Source of the DNA: an uncultured bacterium
Lineage (GTDB): Bacteria; Verrucomicrobiota; Lentisphaeria; Victivallales; Victivallaceae
Direction: 5' to 3'
Length of the DNA stretch: 49,915 bases
Assembly (NCBI GenBank): GCA_900551245.1
Contig: URVC01000032.1
Span: 1-49,915 of the forward strand
The number at the start of each line of letters is the position of its first letter. Position 1 is the first letter of the stretch. This document shows positions 1 to 7,724 of the stretch, in pieces. The notes under the pieces are model-generated. The model had not been told where the DNA came from and ran no database searches. It saw only the letters and a list, made by a program, of their open reading frames with translations. The position numbers were made by a program, and so were the translations under genes.

Positions 1-84
1 GAATAAAATTATGGCAATTTATCCTCCGTTATGATATTATTAGTTGATAAGTTCTAAGAAAAAAGCAAACAAAGGTGTTCGGGT

Positions 85-1431
85 ATGGATTGGTCTCTTC
101 TGTGGAATCCGGTTCTGCTGTCCGTCGTTCTGCTGCTGGTGCTTTCCGCCCTGCGGCTCAACGTGGTTTTTTCGCTGATTCTCGCCTCGGTTGCCGGAGG
201 ATTGCTGGCCGGGATGGGGGTGCCGGAGTCGATACAGGCTTTTTACCGCGGTCTCGGCGGCGGCGCCGGAATTGCGATGAACTACGCGATGCTCGGCGCG
301 TTTTCCATTGCGATTTCCCGTTCCGGCATGACGGAGTTGATCGCACAGAAACTTTTTGAACGGATCGGGAAACAGGTCTCACCCCGTCAGGTTTTCTGGT
401 TCAAATATTCATTGATCGGATTTCTGACGCTGGCGTCAGTCTCGTCGCAGAATCTCATTCCGGTGCACATCGCATTCATCCCGATTCTGATTCCGCCGCT
501 GCTGCCGGTGTTCGAACGGCTTCGGCTCGATCGGCGCATGGTCGCCTGCATTCTCACCTTCGGGCTGATTACTCCGTACATGGTGTTGCCGGTGGGATTC
601 GGCAAGATTTTCATCAACGAGGTGGTGCTCGGCAGCATCCGCAAAAGCGGGATGGCGGTGACCGCCTCGGAGGCTCCCGGCGCGATGCTGATTCCCGCGT
701 TGGGAATGGTGGCGGGGCTGTTGATTGCGGTCTTTATCTCCTACCGTCGGCCGCGGGATTACAACCGGGCGGAAACCGAACGGGAGGTGCGCGAAACCGA
801 GCCGGTGAAGATCGACCGGCGGGCGGTGCTGGTCGGCGTTGTCGCCATTCTGATTGCGCTTGCCGGACAGTTCCTGATGGATTCGCTGATCGTGGCCTCG
901 GTGCTTGGCGTGCTGGTTTTTGTCATTTCCGGCGTGTTCCGGCTCAGCGATACGCAGGACATTTTTACGCGCGGCGTCTATCTGATGGGCGGAATCGGCC
1001 TGGTGATGATCGCCGCCTCCGGCTTTGCCGAAGTCATGCGTGCCACCGGCGGCGTCGATGCGATGGTGAACTGTGTGGCGAAGTTTGCCGGAGACTATCG
1101 GGGGGTAACCGTCTTTCTGATGCTCTTCATCGGGCTGGTGATCACGATGGGAATCGGTTCTTCATTTTCCACTGTGCCGTTGATCGCCGCCATTTATGTG
1201 CCGCTGTGCATGGCGATGGGACTTTCGCCTGCGGCGACGATTGCGATTGTCGGTTCGGCCGGAGCGCTGGGGGATGCCGGTTCGCCGGTTTCCGAATCGG
1301 TGCTGGGGCCGACCGCCGGACTCAACGCGGACGGGCAGCACGATCACATCTACGACTCGGTCATACCGACCTTTCTGCACTACAATCTGCCGCTGCTGGC
1401 CGCCGGATGGATCGCCGGAATGGTGCTGTGA
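85..1431 (+). CDS. Na+/H+ antiporter-family membrane transporter
   Basis: The 448-residue protein is almost entirely hydrophobic, with about 11-12 predicted membrane segments, and resembles the Na+/H+ antiporter family with the Na_H_antiport_2-type N-terminus (HI_1107-like, NhaC-related). Supporting stretches are the glycine-rich GLGGGAGIAMNYAMLGAFSI near residues 55-75, LPVGFGKIFINEVVL in the middle, and GSAGALGDAGSPVSES near residue 395. A charged cytoplasmic linker lies around residues 225-255. The likely job is exchange of a cation or organic ion across the inner membrane; the true substrate cannot be read from sequence. An AAAGGTG ribosome site lies about 8 bases before the ATG. The gene converges with ldcA, the two stops being 3 bases apart. 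Confidence 0.75.
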   Translation: MDWSLLWNPVLLSVVLLLVLSALRLNVVFSLILASVAGGLLAGMGVPESIQAFYRGLGGGAGIAMNYAMLGAFSIAISRSGMTELIAQKLFERIGKQVSPRQVFWFKYSLIGFLTLASVSSQNLIPVHIAFIPILIPPLLPVFERLRLDRRMVACILTFGLITPYMVLPVGFGKIFINEVVLGSIRKSGMAVTASEAPGAMLIPALGMVAGLLIAVFISYRRPRDYNRAETEREVRETEPVKIDRRAVLVGVVAILIALAGQFLMDSLIVASVLGVLVFVISGVFRLSDTQDIFTRGVYLMGGIGLVMIAASGFAEVMRATGGVDAMVNCVAKFAGDYRGVTVFLMLFIGLVITMGIGSSFSTVPLIAAIYVPLCMAMGLSPAATIAIVGSAGALGDAGSPVSESVLGPTAGLNADGQHDHIYDSVIPTFLHYNLPLLAAGWIAGMVL

Positions 1432-1434
1432 CGG

Positions 1435-2331
1435 TCAATTCCCGGTGAAGACGCGCCCGCCTTCGACGGTCAGCGTCATCCGACAGTTGAGGCAGGCCAG
1501 CGGGAAGAGGTGCCCGAAGGGGAAGTTGGAGAGCACCGGTCCGCGCACCTCCCTTGCCACCTCCTGAAAGAGCCGGTTCAGCTCCTCCTGAGGAGCGCAG
1601 TCGAGGAACTGGCCGAAAATCACCCCCGCCGCCCGGCGGAAAAATCCGTTCTGGCGGAGCTGGGTGAGATAACGGTCCAGCTTGTAGGCCGGTTCGTTGA
1701 GATCCTCGAACAGGAGAATTTTCCCGGCGGGATCGGGGCAGAACGGAGTTCCGCACAAAGTGACCGCCACCGCGAGGTTGCCGGGTAGCGGGAGGCCGGA
1801 GGCCGCGCCCTTGTTCCACACCTGAAACGGCCCGAATTCCGGCGCCGGCGACAGCTCCATCGACTCCCCGGCCAACGCCGCGTGAAACGTGCGGGCCGTG
1901 TAGGGAGAAGCTTCCGCTTCGGCAAGTTTACCCAGCATCGGGCCGACCAGCGGTGTGCCGGCATTGCGGGAGATCATCGCCCAGTGGAGTGCGGTGATGT
2001 CGCTGTAGCCGACCAGCGGCAGATGCTGGCGGCCGGCAAGCGCTCTCCAATCCAGAAGCTCGAGCAGCTGCGCGGAGCCGAAACCGCCGCGGGCGGCGAG
2101 TAGCAGATCCACCTCCGGATCGAGCCAGGCGGCGGCAAGATCCTCCGCGCGAGCCCGGGCCGACGCCGCGAGGTAAGGGGCGGGGGAGGGGCCGTTGACA
2201 TGCGGCATGATTTTCACCTCCCGGCCTGCACGGCGCAGCCATTCCACCCCATCGGCGAACCGTTCCGCGGCGAGCGGACCGGCCGGCGCGGCGATGGCAA
2301 CGGTTTTGAATTGTTTCGGTATCATTTGCAT
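1435..2331 (-). CDS. ldcA: LD-carboxypeptidase (peptidase S66 family)
   Basis: This predicted cytoplasmic serine peptidase of murein recycling cleaves the terminal D-Ala from L,D-linked tetrapeptide muropeptides. The protein has 298 residues, usual for S66 enzymes (about 300). It shows the ARGGFG loop (80-85), the nucleophile elbow GYSDITALH with Ser110, LFEDLNE with the likely catalytic Glu near 209, and PFGH with His274, giving the S66 Ser-Glu-His triad. I chose the ATG at 2331 (MQMIPKQ); a second ATG at 2325 is equally possible, as neither has a clear Shine-Dalgarno. The frame stays open upstream to about 3021, but that part is arginine/proline-rich noise antisense in phase to the next gene. 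The terminator of the upstream gene lies between, so ldcA is probably transcribed on its own. Confidence 0.85.
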   Translation of the reverse strand: MQMIPKQFKTVAIAAPAGPLAAERFADGVEWLRRAGREVKIMPHVNGPSPAPYLAASARARAEDLAAAWLDPEVDLLLAARGGFGSAQLLELLDWRALAGRQHLPLVGYSDITALHWAMISRNAGTPLVGPMLGKLAEAEASPYTARTFHAALAGESMELSPAPEFGPFQVWNKGAASGLPLPGNLAVAVTLCGTPFCPDPAGKILLFEDLNEPAYKLDRYLTQLRQNGFFRRAAGVIFGQFLDCAPQEELNRLFQEVAREVRGPVLSNFPFGHLFPLACLNCRMTLTVEGGRVFTGN

Positions 2332-2368
2332 GGAGTCAAAGATAGTGCCGGAAATTTTTTTTTCAAGT

Positions 2369-2409
2369 AAAAAAACGGAGGCGGAAGAGTTTCCTCTTCC
2401 GGCCTCCGT
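2369..2409 (-). terminator. Rho-independent terminator
   Basis: A stem of about 15 bp (arms 2375-2389 and 2394-2409, one bulged base, 4-base loop) is followed on the minus strand by a run of seven T. It sits just after the stop of the 213-residue membrane protein and separates it from ldcA. Confidence 0.85.
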
Positions 2410-2426
2410 GCAGAAAGGGGTCGGAT

Positions 2427-3068
2427 TCAGCGCTTCCCCGCCTGCCGCTGACGCATCAGCTGGCGGTACACCTGATGCTGGGCGCGGGTGGTCGGATTGG
2501 CGGAGGCTTCCCGCTGGCGCCGTTCCTGTGCGGAGGGCGGGGTGCGGCGCGGCGGCTGCTGGGCCGCCTGCTGGTTGCCCGCGGCGGCCTGCTTGCGGCG
2601 TTCTTCCTCCCGCCGGGCCCGCTCGGCGCGGCGTTTTTCCCATTCGGCGCGGCGTGCCTTCATGCGGGCGATGTCCTCGTCGAGCATGCGGTTCTGCTCT
2701 TCCAGGCTTGCGGCGAAAAATTTGCGCATTTTGGCCGCCTGTTCCGCCGCGAAAATGCGGCGCATGTTTTCCATCGCCTGACGGCGTTCGCTTTCCGAAA
2801 GGGCGGTGCGGTTGCGGAAGAGGGCACGGGGGCCGCCGATGGAGCGGATGTAGTCTCGCTGCTCCTGCAGTTTCATGCGGCCGAAGTTCCTGCTGGCCAG
2901 AAATTTTGCCGCTTCCTCCTGGTTTTCTTTCGGATCGGGCGGCGTCACCGGCCAGCAGCAGATGGCTGCTGCGACGATTCCGCCGAGAACGACGACGGCG
3001 GCGACGGCGATCAGAATCCACCGTTTCCGGCGGGAACCGGGTTTGACGAGATCGGGCATGATGGCCAT
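2427..3068 (-). CDS. Membrane-anchored, highly charged helical protein of unknown function
   Basis: I do not recognise a family. The 213-residue product starts MAIMPDLVKPGSRRKRW, then has one membrane segment (about residues 19-40, ILIAVAAVVVLGGIVAAAIC), a short Pro-rich hinge and a long extracytoplasmic part. That part is dominated by Arg, Glu, Ala and Gln (residues ~60-165, probably one long helix or coiled coil), with a Gln/Pro/Arg-rich tail. The N-terminal topology (RRKR before the membrane segment) places the helix in the periplasm. AAAGGAA lies 7 bases before the chosen ATG at 3068. It begins 16 bases after the prepilin gene on the same strand and ends at a strong terminator, so the two form an operon and it may act with the pilin-like protein. 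That link is inference. Confidence 0.7.
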   Translation of the reverse strand: MAIMPDLVKPGSRRKRWILIAVAAVVVLGGIVAAAICCWPVTPPDPKENQEEAAKFLASRNFGRMKLQEQRDYIRSIGGPRALFRNRTALSESERRQAMENMRRIFAAEQAAKMRKFFAASLEEQNRMLDEDIARMKARRAEWEKRRAERARREEERRKQAAAGNQQAAQQPPRRTPPSAQERRQREASANPTTRAQHQVYRQLMRQRQAGKR

Positions 3069-3084
3069 TTGCCGTTCCTTTCGC

Positions 3085-3681
3085 TTATTTGTCCTGATAG
3101 TCGCCGACGTGAATGTCACCGAACAGATGGTTGATCGAACCGGCGGAACCGGGTTTGCCGTGGAAGTAGCGGAAGTCCGCCAGAATCACCCGGCGCGATT
3201 CCCAGTGGGGATTGCTCCGACGGCCGTAGCGCGGCGGGAAATAGAGGTAGCTGGTCGATTCCGTCCCGAAAAACGTTTCGTTGTCGAAGGAACTTTCCGC
3301 ATAGGTTTCATCATAATCGTAATCGTCGTACTGTTCGTAGTCATAGGTCTTTTTGGGGCGGTTGTCCCGGGGGCATTGAAACACCTTGCTCCCTTCGCCG
3401 CCGCCGTAGCTGGCGAGTGCCTCGGCGATGCCGATCGGCCAGTCCGCCCCCGCATCTTTCGCGATGGAGGGCATCATGTAGGCGAAGGGGCGGACCTTGC
3501 AGTCGCCCTCATAGGCATTGATCATGATTCCGATCTGCCGGAGGTTGTTCTGGCAGGTGCTGCGATATCCGGACTCCCGGGCCCGGTTGAGTGCCGGAAG
3601 CAGCATTCCGGCCAGAATGGCGATGATCGCGATCACCACGAGGAGTTCGATAAGCGTGAATTTCCCGGAATCTTTTTTCAT
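3085..3681 (-). CDS. Type IV prepilin-like protein (type II secretion/pseudopilin leader)
   Basis: A short basic leader MKKDSGK precedes the class III cleavage and methylation motif FTLIELLVVIAIIAILAGML, with the conserved Glu at +5 and a hydrophobic spine running to about residue 31. The C-terminal INHLFGDIHVGD matches the H-x-x-F-x-D-x-H ending of the DUF1559-like prepilins that are multiplied in Lentisphaerae and Planctomycetes. The length, 198 residues, is typical. Unusual is a Tyr/Asp/Glu-rich stretch at residues 112-141. The ribosome site AGGGAA precedes the ATG. A 24-base leader segment just upstream recurs before the gene starting at 19581. Role: surface filament or secretion pseudopilus subunit, exact partner unknown. 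Confidence 0.85.
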   Translation of the reverse strand: MKKDSGKFTLIELLVVIAIIAILAGMLLPALNRARESGYRSTCQNNLRQIGIMINAYEGDCKVRPFAYMMPSIAKDAGADWPIGIAEALASYGGGEGSKVFQCPRDNRPKKTYDYEQYDDYDYDETYAESSFDNETFFGTESTSYLYFPPRYGRRSNPHWESRRVILADFRYFHGKPGSAGSINHLFGDIHVGDYQDK

Positions 3682-3693
3682 AACAATCGTTCC

Positions 3694-3717
3694 CTGTAAA
3701 GGTTGTCCTGTTGTCTC
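3694..3717 (-). repeat. Conserved leader element, copy 1
   Basis: The plus-strand text contains CTGTAA, then GGTTG, then CCTGTTGTCTC. A near copy lies at 19598-19620. Both sit 12-16 bases upstream of a minus-strand start codon, so both would be in the 5' leader of the mRNA. Function unknown. Confidence 0.5.
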
Positions 3718-3818
3718 TTTAACGGGAGGAGCATGGCGGATATTGTACCGGAAAAGGGAATTTTTTCGGAAAAATCCTCCCGGACTCCCGGATTTTGATT
3801 TTTTTGCTGCCTCTCTCC

Positions 3819-3846
3819 TTGTATTTTGTTCATTCCGGCTTATATT
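3819..3846 (+). promoter_or_regulatory. Promoter of the lacI-type gene
   Basis: The -35 TTGTAT (3819-3824), a 16-base spacer and the -10 TATATT (3841-3846) match the dominant promoter pattern in this window. Confidence 0.6.
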
Positions 3847-3859
3847 AAATCAATATTTT

Positions 3860-3875
3860 GCTGAACCGGTTCAGC
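3860..3875. promoter_or_regulatory. Palindromic LacI-family operator
   Basis: GCTGAACCGGTTCAGC is a perfect 16-base palindrome with the central CG typical of LacI-family operators. It begins 14 bases after the -10 box and ends 15 bases before the ATG of the LacI-type gene, so binding would block early transcription. Autorepression of the regulator and the coupled alpha-galactosidase gene is the natural reading. Confidence 0.75.
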
Positions 3876-3889
3876 CCAGGAGCAGGGGA

Positions 3890-4975
3890 ATGCGTGTCAC
3901 ATTGAAGGATATCGCCGCACGGGCAGGGGTGTCGAAGTCGCTGGTGTCGATGTATCTCAACGGCAACCCTGCGGCGCGGCTTCAGCCGGAGACGCGGGAA
4001 CGGATCGACCGTGCGATCGCGGAACTCGGCTACCGCCCCAGCTTTGCCGCGCAGGCGCTGGCGCAGGGGCGGACGAAGATGATCGGTTTCGTGGTCGGCG
4101 GAGTGCGGGATCCCTACTTTTCCGGAATGATCGATGTGATTCTGGATACCGCCGACCGCCGCGGCTACCAGCTGATGCTCTTTGTGACGCGCGGCCAGCC
4201 GGAAAAGGAACGGCGCTGTCTGGAGTGTCTGGTCCGTTCTCAGGTGGACGGGGTGCTCTACCAGCCGCAGCTGGATCCCGATCTGCCTCTGGCGCAGGAG
4301 TTGTGCCGAATCCGTTATCCATTGATCCTCTTCGGGCAGCAAAGCTCGCAATTTGCGACGGCGTGGAGCGACTGCCGGGCGGCGATTCGCGATGCGGTCC
4401 GCGAGGTGTGCTGTGACGGAGAAAAACAGCTCTTCCTGGCCGGATATCATCTCTCCCGCTATGTCGAGTGGTTTGCCGAGGCCGGGAGGGAATGGGGGGC
4501 GACGCTGGAGCTGTATCCGGATCTCTCCGGCCGCGAACAGGTGCCGCAATTGATTCGCGAAATTCTGCGGAAGAGTCCGCCGGTGGTGTTCCTGAGTTCC
4601 TGCCGGATTGCGGAGTCGCTTCTTGCCGCGATCGACGCGGAGAAGAGGGCATATCGGCCGCGCATCATCACCATCTACCATTTCCCGATCGATCTGGTGG
4701 ATGACCCGAGAATTGCCGGGGTGATCCGGTGCGATTTCGACGGGCTCGTGTCGACGGCGGCCAATGCGTTGATCGATCAGGCGGAGAACCCGTCGGAAAC
4801 GTTTGTGCGCTCCTACACCGGACGGGCCGGATTCGTGCCTTACCGGGCGTTCGACACTCTGCTCAAGCCATATGATGCAATCCCGGCGGAGGAGGCGGAG
4901 CCGGCCGCTCCCCGCGCCGAAACCAAAAAAGTTCCGGATGTGAAAAGAGAAGAAGGGAATCAGGAAGATGATTGA
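3890..4975 (+). CDS. LacI-family transcriptional regulator
   Basis: The 361-residue repressor has an N-terminal helix-turn-helix (residues 3-25, TLKDIAARAGVSKSLVSMYL) with its hinge helix following, then a periplasmic-binding-protein-like effector domain. The open frame extends upstream to 3518, but the ATG at 3890 gives the canonical LacI N-terminus and has GGGGA close before it. The C-terminal ~35 residues are an acidic, Ala/Glu/Lys-rich tail beyond the usual fold. Promoter and palindromic operator lie directly upstream. The stop overlaps the start of the alpha-galactosidase gene by 8 bases (ATGATTGA), so the two are translationally coupled; a galactoside or its breakdown product is the likely inducer (inference). 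Confidence 0.9.
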   Translation: MRVTLKDIAARAGVSKSLVSMYLNGNPAARLQPETRERIDRAIAELGYRPSFAAQALAQGRTKMIGFVVGGVRDPYFSGMIDVILDTADRRGYQLMLFVTRGQPEKERRCLECLVRSQVDGVLYQPQLDPDLPLAQELCRIRYPLILFGQQSSQFATAWSDCRAAIRDAVREVCCDGEKQLFLAGYHLSRYVEWFAEAGREWGATLELYPDLSGREQVPQLIREILRKSPPVVFLSSCRIAESLLAAIDAEKRAYRPRIITIYHFPIDLVDDPRIAGVIRCDFDGLVSTAANALIDQAENPSETFVRSYTGRAGFVPYRAFDTLLKPYDAIPAEEAEPAAPRAETKKVPDVKREEGNQEDD

Positions 4976-6836
4976 GATTCATCCCGACGGCACATTTGAC
5001 CTTGTGCTCGGCGAGTTCCGGCTGGAACACTGCCGGACGAAGATCCACGTCAACCGGGAGGAGGAGCCGGTGAGCTGGAGCTGCACCGCCCCCGGAGAAC
5101 TTTCCGGAGCGAGCCGTTCCGGCAGCTGGCGTTTTTCCGCTGCCGAACAGGCCGGGCGGATTGTATTGCGGCTGAACGGCACGTTGAAGGCTCCCGCCGA
5201 TCTTGTCGAAGTGACCGTGCTGGAGATTCCGGAACTGGCGGCCGATCATCTTCTTGCCCAGGGGCTGCGCATGGGCGGTTGCGAAGCGGTCAAACTGCCC
5301 TGCCGCCGGGAGAAGGAGTTCGAAAGCTTCTACCACTGCATGATCACCCGCAACGGAAAGACGCTGATGCTGTCGATGCCGCTTCGCCAACGGCAGCCGG
5401 GATCGTTCCGGGGGCGGTTCGAAGGGGAGCGGCTCGGCGACGTCCGGGCGCGTTATGAACTGCTCTGCTACAGCGGTTGCGAGGTGGAGCTGGATCCGGT
5501 CACGATCGAGGCGGGCGACGGCTTCGCACTGCTGGAGAACTGGACCAGCGGCAACATTGAGTGCCCCCGGGACTTCTCCGCTCCGCCGGAGGCCGGCTGG
5601 AACTCCTGGGACTATTATCGCTGGACCATCACCGAGGAGGAGGTGCTGAAGAACGCCGAATTCATCGCCCGCGATCCGGTGCTTTCGAAACATGTCAAGC
5701 GGATCATCGTCGACGACGGCTGGCAGTACTGCTACGGCGAATGGGAGGCCAATCCCTATTTCCCCAATGGGATGGAATTTCTGGCGAAGGAACTCTCGAA
5801 GATGGGATTCGAACCGGGGCTCTGGTTCGCGCCGTCGATCATCGAACCGCACTGCTTCATCGCGCAGCAGGCGCCGGAGATGCTCGCGCTCTCCCTCGGC
5901 GGCCAGCCCTGTCTCGCCTATGAGTGCATGCGGCGGTTCGGCTTCGTGCTCGACCCGACCGTGGAGAAGACACGCAAACATCTGCGGGAACTCTTTTCGC
6001 GCTATGCCGGGATGGGGTACAAATACTTCAAGCTTGACTTCCTCAACTCCACGTTGAACGCCCCCCGTTTCCATGACGGCATGGTGCCGCGCAGCGAGAT
6101 CGTCCGGCGGCTGCTCGAACCGGTTTACGAGGGAATCGACGGCCGTGCCCGGATTCTCGGCTGCAACTACCCGTTTCTGGCGGGGAACCGGATGGTGGAT
6201 TCGGTCCGGATCGGCGCGGACATTCATGCCCGCTGGCCGAACATCCGCAGCAACGCCCTGTCGGCGGGCGCCCGTTTCTGGGCGAACAAGCGGCTCTGGC
6301 TCAACGATCCGGACTTCGCGGTCTGCCGCGGCGTGGAGACCAGCGACGACCCGAACCTCTGGCGGCTCAATCCGCTGCTCGTCTTCGTCGAGCCGGGAGC
6401 GGCCTTCGATGCGGAACGCGATATGAAACTCGCCACGGCGACGAAGAGCGAAGTGGAGATTCTGCTGGGAGTGGTCCTGATGGCGGCCGGTGCGGTCAAC
6501 CTTTCCGACGACATGACGAAGCTCAATGCGGCCGGTCTGGAGCTGGCGCGCAAAGTGGTTGCCGCGCCTTCGGGCGAGGCGGCGAAACCGCTGGATCTCT
6601 TCACCGAAGAGTGTCCGGCGCTCTGGCTGCAGCGGGTCGGGAACGGCCGCCGTCTGATGACGGTCAACTGGGGGGAAACTCCGAAGCGGGTCCGGCTGAA
6701 TCTCGCCGATTACGGCATCCCGGGTGCGGAAATGCGCGACTTCTGGCGGGATGAGCTGGTGGCGTTTCCGGGCGGCGTGCTCGAACTGGAGCTGGCGCCC
6801 CACAGCTGCCGCCTCTTTGAAACACCTGCGCTCTGA
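4968..6836 (+). CDS. Alpha-galactosidase-like glycoside hydrolase (GH36, clan GH-D)
   Basis: The 622-residue protein has an N-terminal beta-rich domain (about 1-200), a (beta/alpha)8 catalytic domain (about 205-500) and a C-terminal beta domain. Clan GH-D marks are AGWNSWDYY (209-217), IIVDDGWQ (246-253), KYFKLDFLN with the predicted nucleophile Asp357, and RIGADIH with the likely acid/base Asp418. Expected reaction: hydrolysis of terminal alpha-linked galactose, although GH36 also contains alpha-N-acetylgalactosaminidases and raffinose-type enzymes. There is no signal peptide, so it should act in the cytoplasm on imported oligosaccharides; no transporter sits beside it. It overlaps the LacI-type gene by 8 bases and converges with the sugar kinase gene. 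Confidence 0.85.
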   Translation: MIEIHPDGTFDLVLGEFRLEHCRTKIHVNREEEPVSWSCTAPGELSGASRSGSWRFSAAEQAGRIVLRLNGTLKAPADLVEVTVLEIPELAADHLLAQGLRMGGCEAVKLPCRREKEFESFYHCMITRNGKTLMLSMPLRQRQPGSFRGRFEGERLGDVRARYELLCYSGCEVELDPVTIEAGDGFALLENWTSGNIECPRDFSAPPEAGWNSWDYYRWTITEEEVLKNAEFIARDPVLSKHVKRIIVDDGWQYCYGEWEANPYFPNGMEFLAKELSKMGFEPGLWFAPSIIEPHCFIAQQAPEMLALSLGGQPCLAYECMRRFGFVLDPTVEKTRKHLRELFSRYAGMGYKYFKLDFLNSTLNAPRFHDGMVPRSEIVRRLLEPVYEGIDGRARILGCNYPFLAGNRMVDSVRIGADIHARWPNIRSNALSAGARFWANKRLWLNDPDFAVCRGVETSDDPNLWRLNPLLVFVEPGAAFDAERDMKLATATKSEVEILLGVVLMAAGAVNLSDDMTKLNAAGLELARKVVAAPSGEAAKPLDLFTEECPALWLQRVGNGRRLMTVNWGETPKRVRLNLADYGIPGAEMRDFWRDELVAFPGGVLELELAPHSCRLFETPAL

Positions 6837-6863
6837 CGCGGGGGATTCTTCCGCCGCGCCGGT

Positions 6864-7724
6864 TCAAAACTCCTTGAGCGAATCCGGCAGCGGCGGAGTG
6901 GCTCCGTGCTGTGAACAGACGTAGGAGGCGACGCGGTTGCCGTGCCGGTTGATGCGGTCGAGCGGAAGACCGCGGAGCAGACCGGCGATCAGCGTCGCTG
7001 TGAAGCTGTCGCCGGCGCCGACGGAGTCAACCATTTTCTCCAGCTCTCCGGCGGGGGCGCGGGAGCATTCGCCGCGGCGGTGAAGTTCGGCTCCCTCCGG
7101 GCCGAGGCTGAGGGCGACCAGTTCGATGTTCCCGGCGAGCAGGCGGGGGATGACCTCCTCGGGTTTCACCTCGAGGAATCCCGCCAGAATCGGGAGCTCT
7201 TCATCGTTGAGTTTTAGCATGTTGGCCAGCTGAAGCGTCTCCAGAACCACATTCCGGTCGTAGTAGGGGGCACGCAGATTGAGATCGAAGACGCGAAGGG
7301 CGTCTTTCCGGGTATGGCGGAGGAAGGTGCGGATGGTTTCTGCTGAACCGTTTCGCTGAGCGAGGGTGCCGAAGCAGACCGCGTCGAAGGTCGGGGCGAG
7401 TTCCGCGAGGGCAGGGGTCCAGCAGATCTGGTCCCAGGCGGATTTCTCGGCGAAGGTGTAGGTCGGTTTCCCGTGCGAATCGAGAGAGACGCGGACTTCG
7501 CCGGTCGGGAGCTCGTTTGTCTGGACGGCCGAGGTGTTGACGCCGAGTTCCGCAAGTTCCGCAAGGGCGCGTTCCGCCAGCCGGTCGCGGCCGACGGCGG
7601 AGATGAGGAAGGAGTTCAGCCCGAACTGACTGAGCATTGCCGCGACGTTGCAGGGGGCGCCGCCGAGGCGGTCGCGGTCGGGGAAGCGGTCGAACAGAAT
7701 CTCACCGATGGCAGCGGTTTTCAT
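6864..7724 (-). CDS. PfkB-family carbohydrate kinase (fructokinase-like)
   Basis: This 286-residue ribokinase-fold kinase has the N-terminal signature GGAPCNVA (21-28) and the C-terminal signature DSVGAGDSFTA with catalytic Asp239 in GAGD. The short N-terminus (MKTAAIGEILFDRFP) and overall shape suggest fructokinase, but the sugar is not certain. It begins inside the stop of the AraC-type gene (ATGA overlap), so regulator and kinase form one coupled operon and the regulator probably responds to this sugar or a related one. No transporter or isomerase adjoins. Confidence 0.85.
   Translation of the reverse strand: MKTAAIGEILFDRFPDRDRLGGAPCNVAAMLSQFGLNSFLISAVGRDRLAERALAELAELGVNTSAVQTNELPTGEVRVSLDSHGKPTYTFAEKSAWDQICWTPALAELAPTFDAVCFGTLAQRNGSAETIRTFLRHTRKDALRVFDLNLRAPYYDRNVVLETLQLANMLKLNDEELPILAGFLEVKPEEVIPRLLAGNIELVALSLGPEGAELHRRGECSRAPAGELEKMVDSVGAGDSFTATLIAGLLRGLPLDRINRHGNRVASYVCSQHGATPPLPDSLKEF

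Noticed and set aside
1435..3021. 528-residue version of LD-carboxypeptidase
   Set aside because: The first ~230 residues are Arg/Pro-rich, cross a terminator and lie over another gene; the family N-terminus starts at 2331.
4863..6803. Minus-strand 646-residue open frame opposite the alpha-galactosidase gene
   Set aside because: It mirrors the codon phase of the GH36 gene, is rich in Arg, His, Pro and Gln, and has no family motif. It is a GC-driven antisense shadow.
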